From: an uncultured bacterium
GTDB lineage: Bacteria; Bacillota; Clostridia; TANB77; CAG-508
Assembly (NCBI GenBank): GCA_905214245.1
Contig: CAJMLO010000030.1
Location: 1 to 14,411, forward strand
DNA length: 14,411 nucleotides
Direction: 5' to 3'
Shown here: piece by piece, positions 14,326 to 14,411 of the stretch
How positions within the stretch are numbered: the first letter of the stretch is position 1
Layout: the number at the start of each line of letters is the position of its first letter
The notes under the pieces: model-generated
Told to the model about the DNA's origin: nothing
The model's input: only the letters and a program-made list of their open reading frames with translations
Database searches by the model: none
Position numbers and translations under genes: made by a program

Positions 14326-14354
14326 TTGACTTTTATTTATATTATTGATAAAAT
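14326..14354 (+). promoter_or_regulatory. Promoter of the gene at the right edge
   Basis: The boxes are TTGACT (14326-14331), a 17-bp spacer and TAAAAT (14349-14354). It stands between the hpf terminator and a ribosome binding site with ATG at 14378-14391. Confidence 0.75.
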
Positions 14355-14388
14355 TAGCTTAAATTACTATGTCAAATAGGAGCTAAAG

Positions 14389-14411
14389 ATGATGAAAAAT
14401 GTAAAAAAAAT
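14389..14411 (+). CDS. Start of an unidentified gene running off the right edge (partial)
   Basis: AGGAG (14378-14382) lies 6 nt before an ATG at 14389; a second ATG follows directly (9 nt spacing). The visible residues are M-M-K-N-V-K-K. The lysine-rich start could be the basic end of a signal peptide, but the product cannot be identified. Promoter, ribosome binding site and the upstream terminator make a gene start very likely. Which of the two ATG codons is used is uncertain. Confidence 0.6.

Overview
This window looks like chromosomal DNA from an AT-rich Firmicute, most likely a fermentative anaerobe of the Clostridia. The support for that is strong A+T bias in coding and intergenic DNA, purine-rich AAGGAG/GGAGG ribosome binding sites, sigma-A type promoters (TTGAnn, 17 bp, TATAAT-like), a bifunctional AdhE, the GatCAB amidotransferase and a long-form HPF. 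No rRNA, tRNA, CRISPR array, IS element or phage gene is visible. Most of the window is housekeeping DNA in short, independently promoted units.

Left part (1-3775), all on the minus strand. The start of an unidentified gene runs off the left edge, behind a promoter and a leader hairpin that could hide its ribosome binding site. Next is a cytoplasmic protein of unknown function with a gluzincin-type HExxH...NEG signature, then leuS. The metalloprotease-like gene is preceded by four 11-bp direct repeats that resemble a PhoB/OmpR-family response-regulator site.

Centre (3776-9343). adhE is divergent from leuS. A minus-strand terminator hairpin lies between them, upstream of the leuS promoter. 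adhE has a good internal Shine-Dalgarno/ATG exactly at its aldehyde/alcohol dehydrogenase domain boundary. aspS converges on adhE, and each has its own terminator. A small P-loop nucleotide/nucleoside-kinase-like gene is divergent from aspS.

Right part (9344-14411). gatC-gatA-gatB form a tight operon whose promoter starts inside the preceding terminator. On the minus strand follow a 73-residue two-helix membrane protein and rpsT. On the plus strand are hpf and the first codons of another gene at the right edge.

Functional themes. Translation dominates: LeuRS, AspRS, GatCAB, S20 and HPF. AspRS plus GatCAB is consistent with tRNA-dependent synthesis of Asn-tRNA and/or Gln-tRNA. AdhE supplies NADH reoxidation in fermentation. 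No clear multi-gene novel system is present. The most unusual elements are the HExxH protein with its phased-repeat promoter, the AdhE internal start, the left-edge leader hairpin and the conserved-looking small membrane protein. No intergenic gap exceeds 300 bases. Several start codons were moved from the longest open frame to the start supported by a ribosome binding site (aspS, the kinase, gatB, rpsT).
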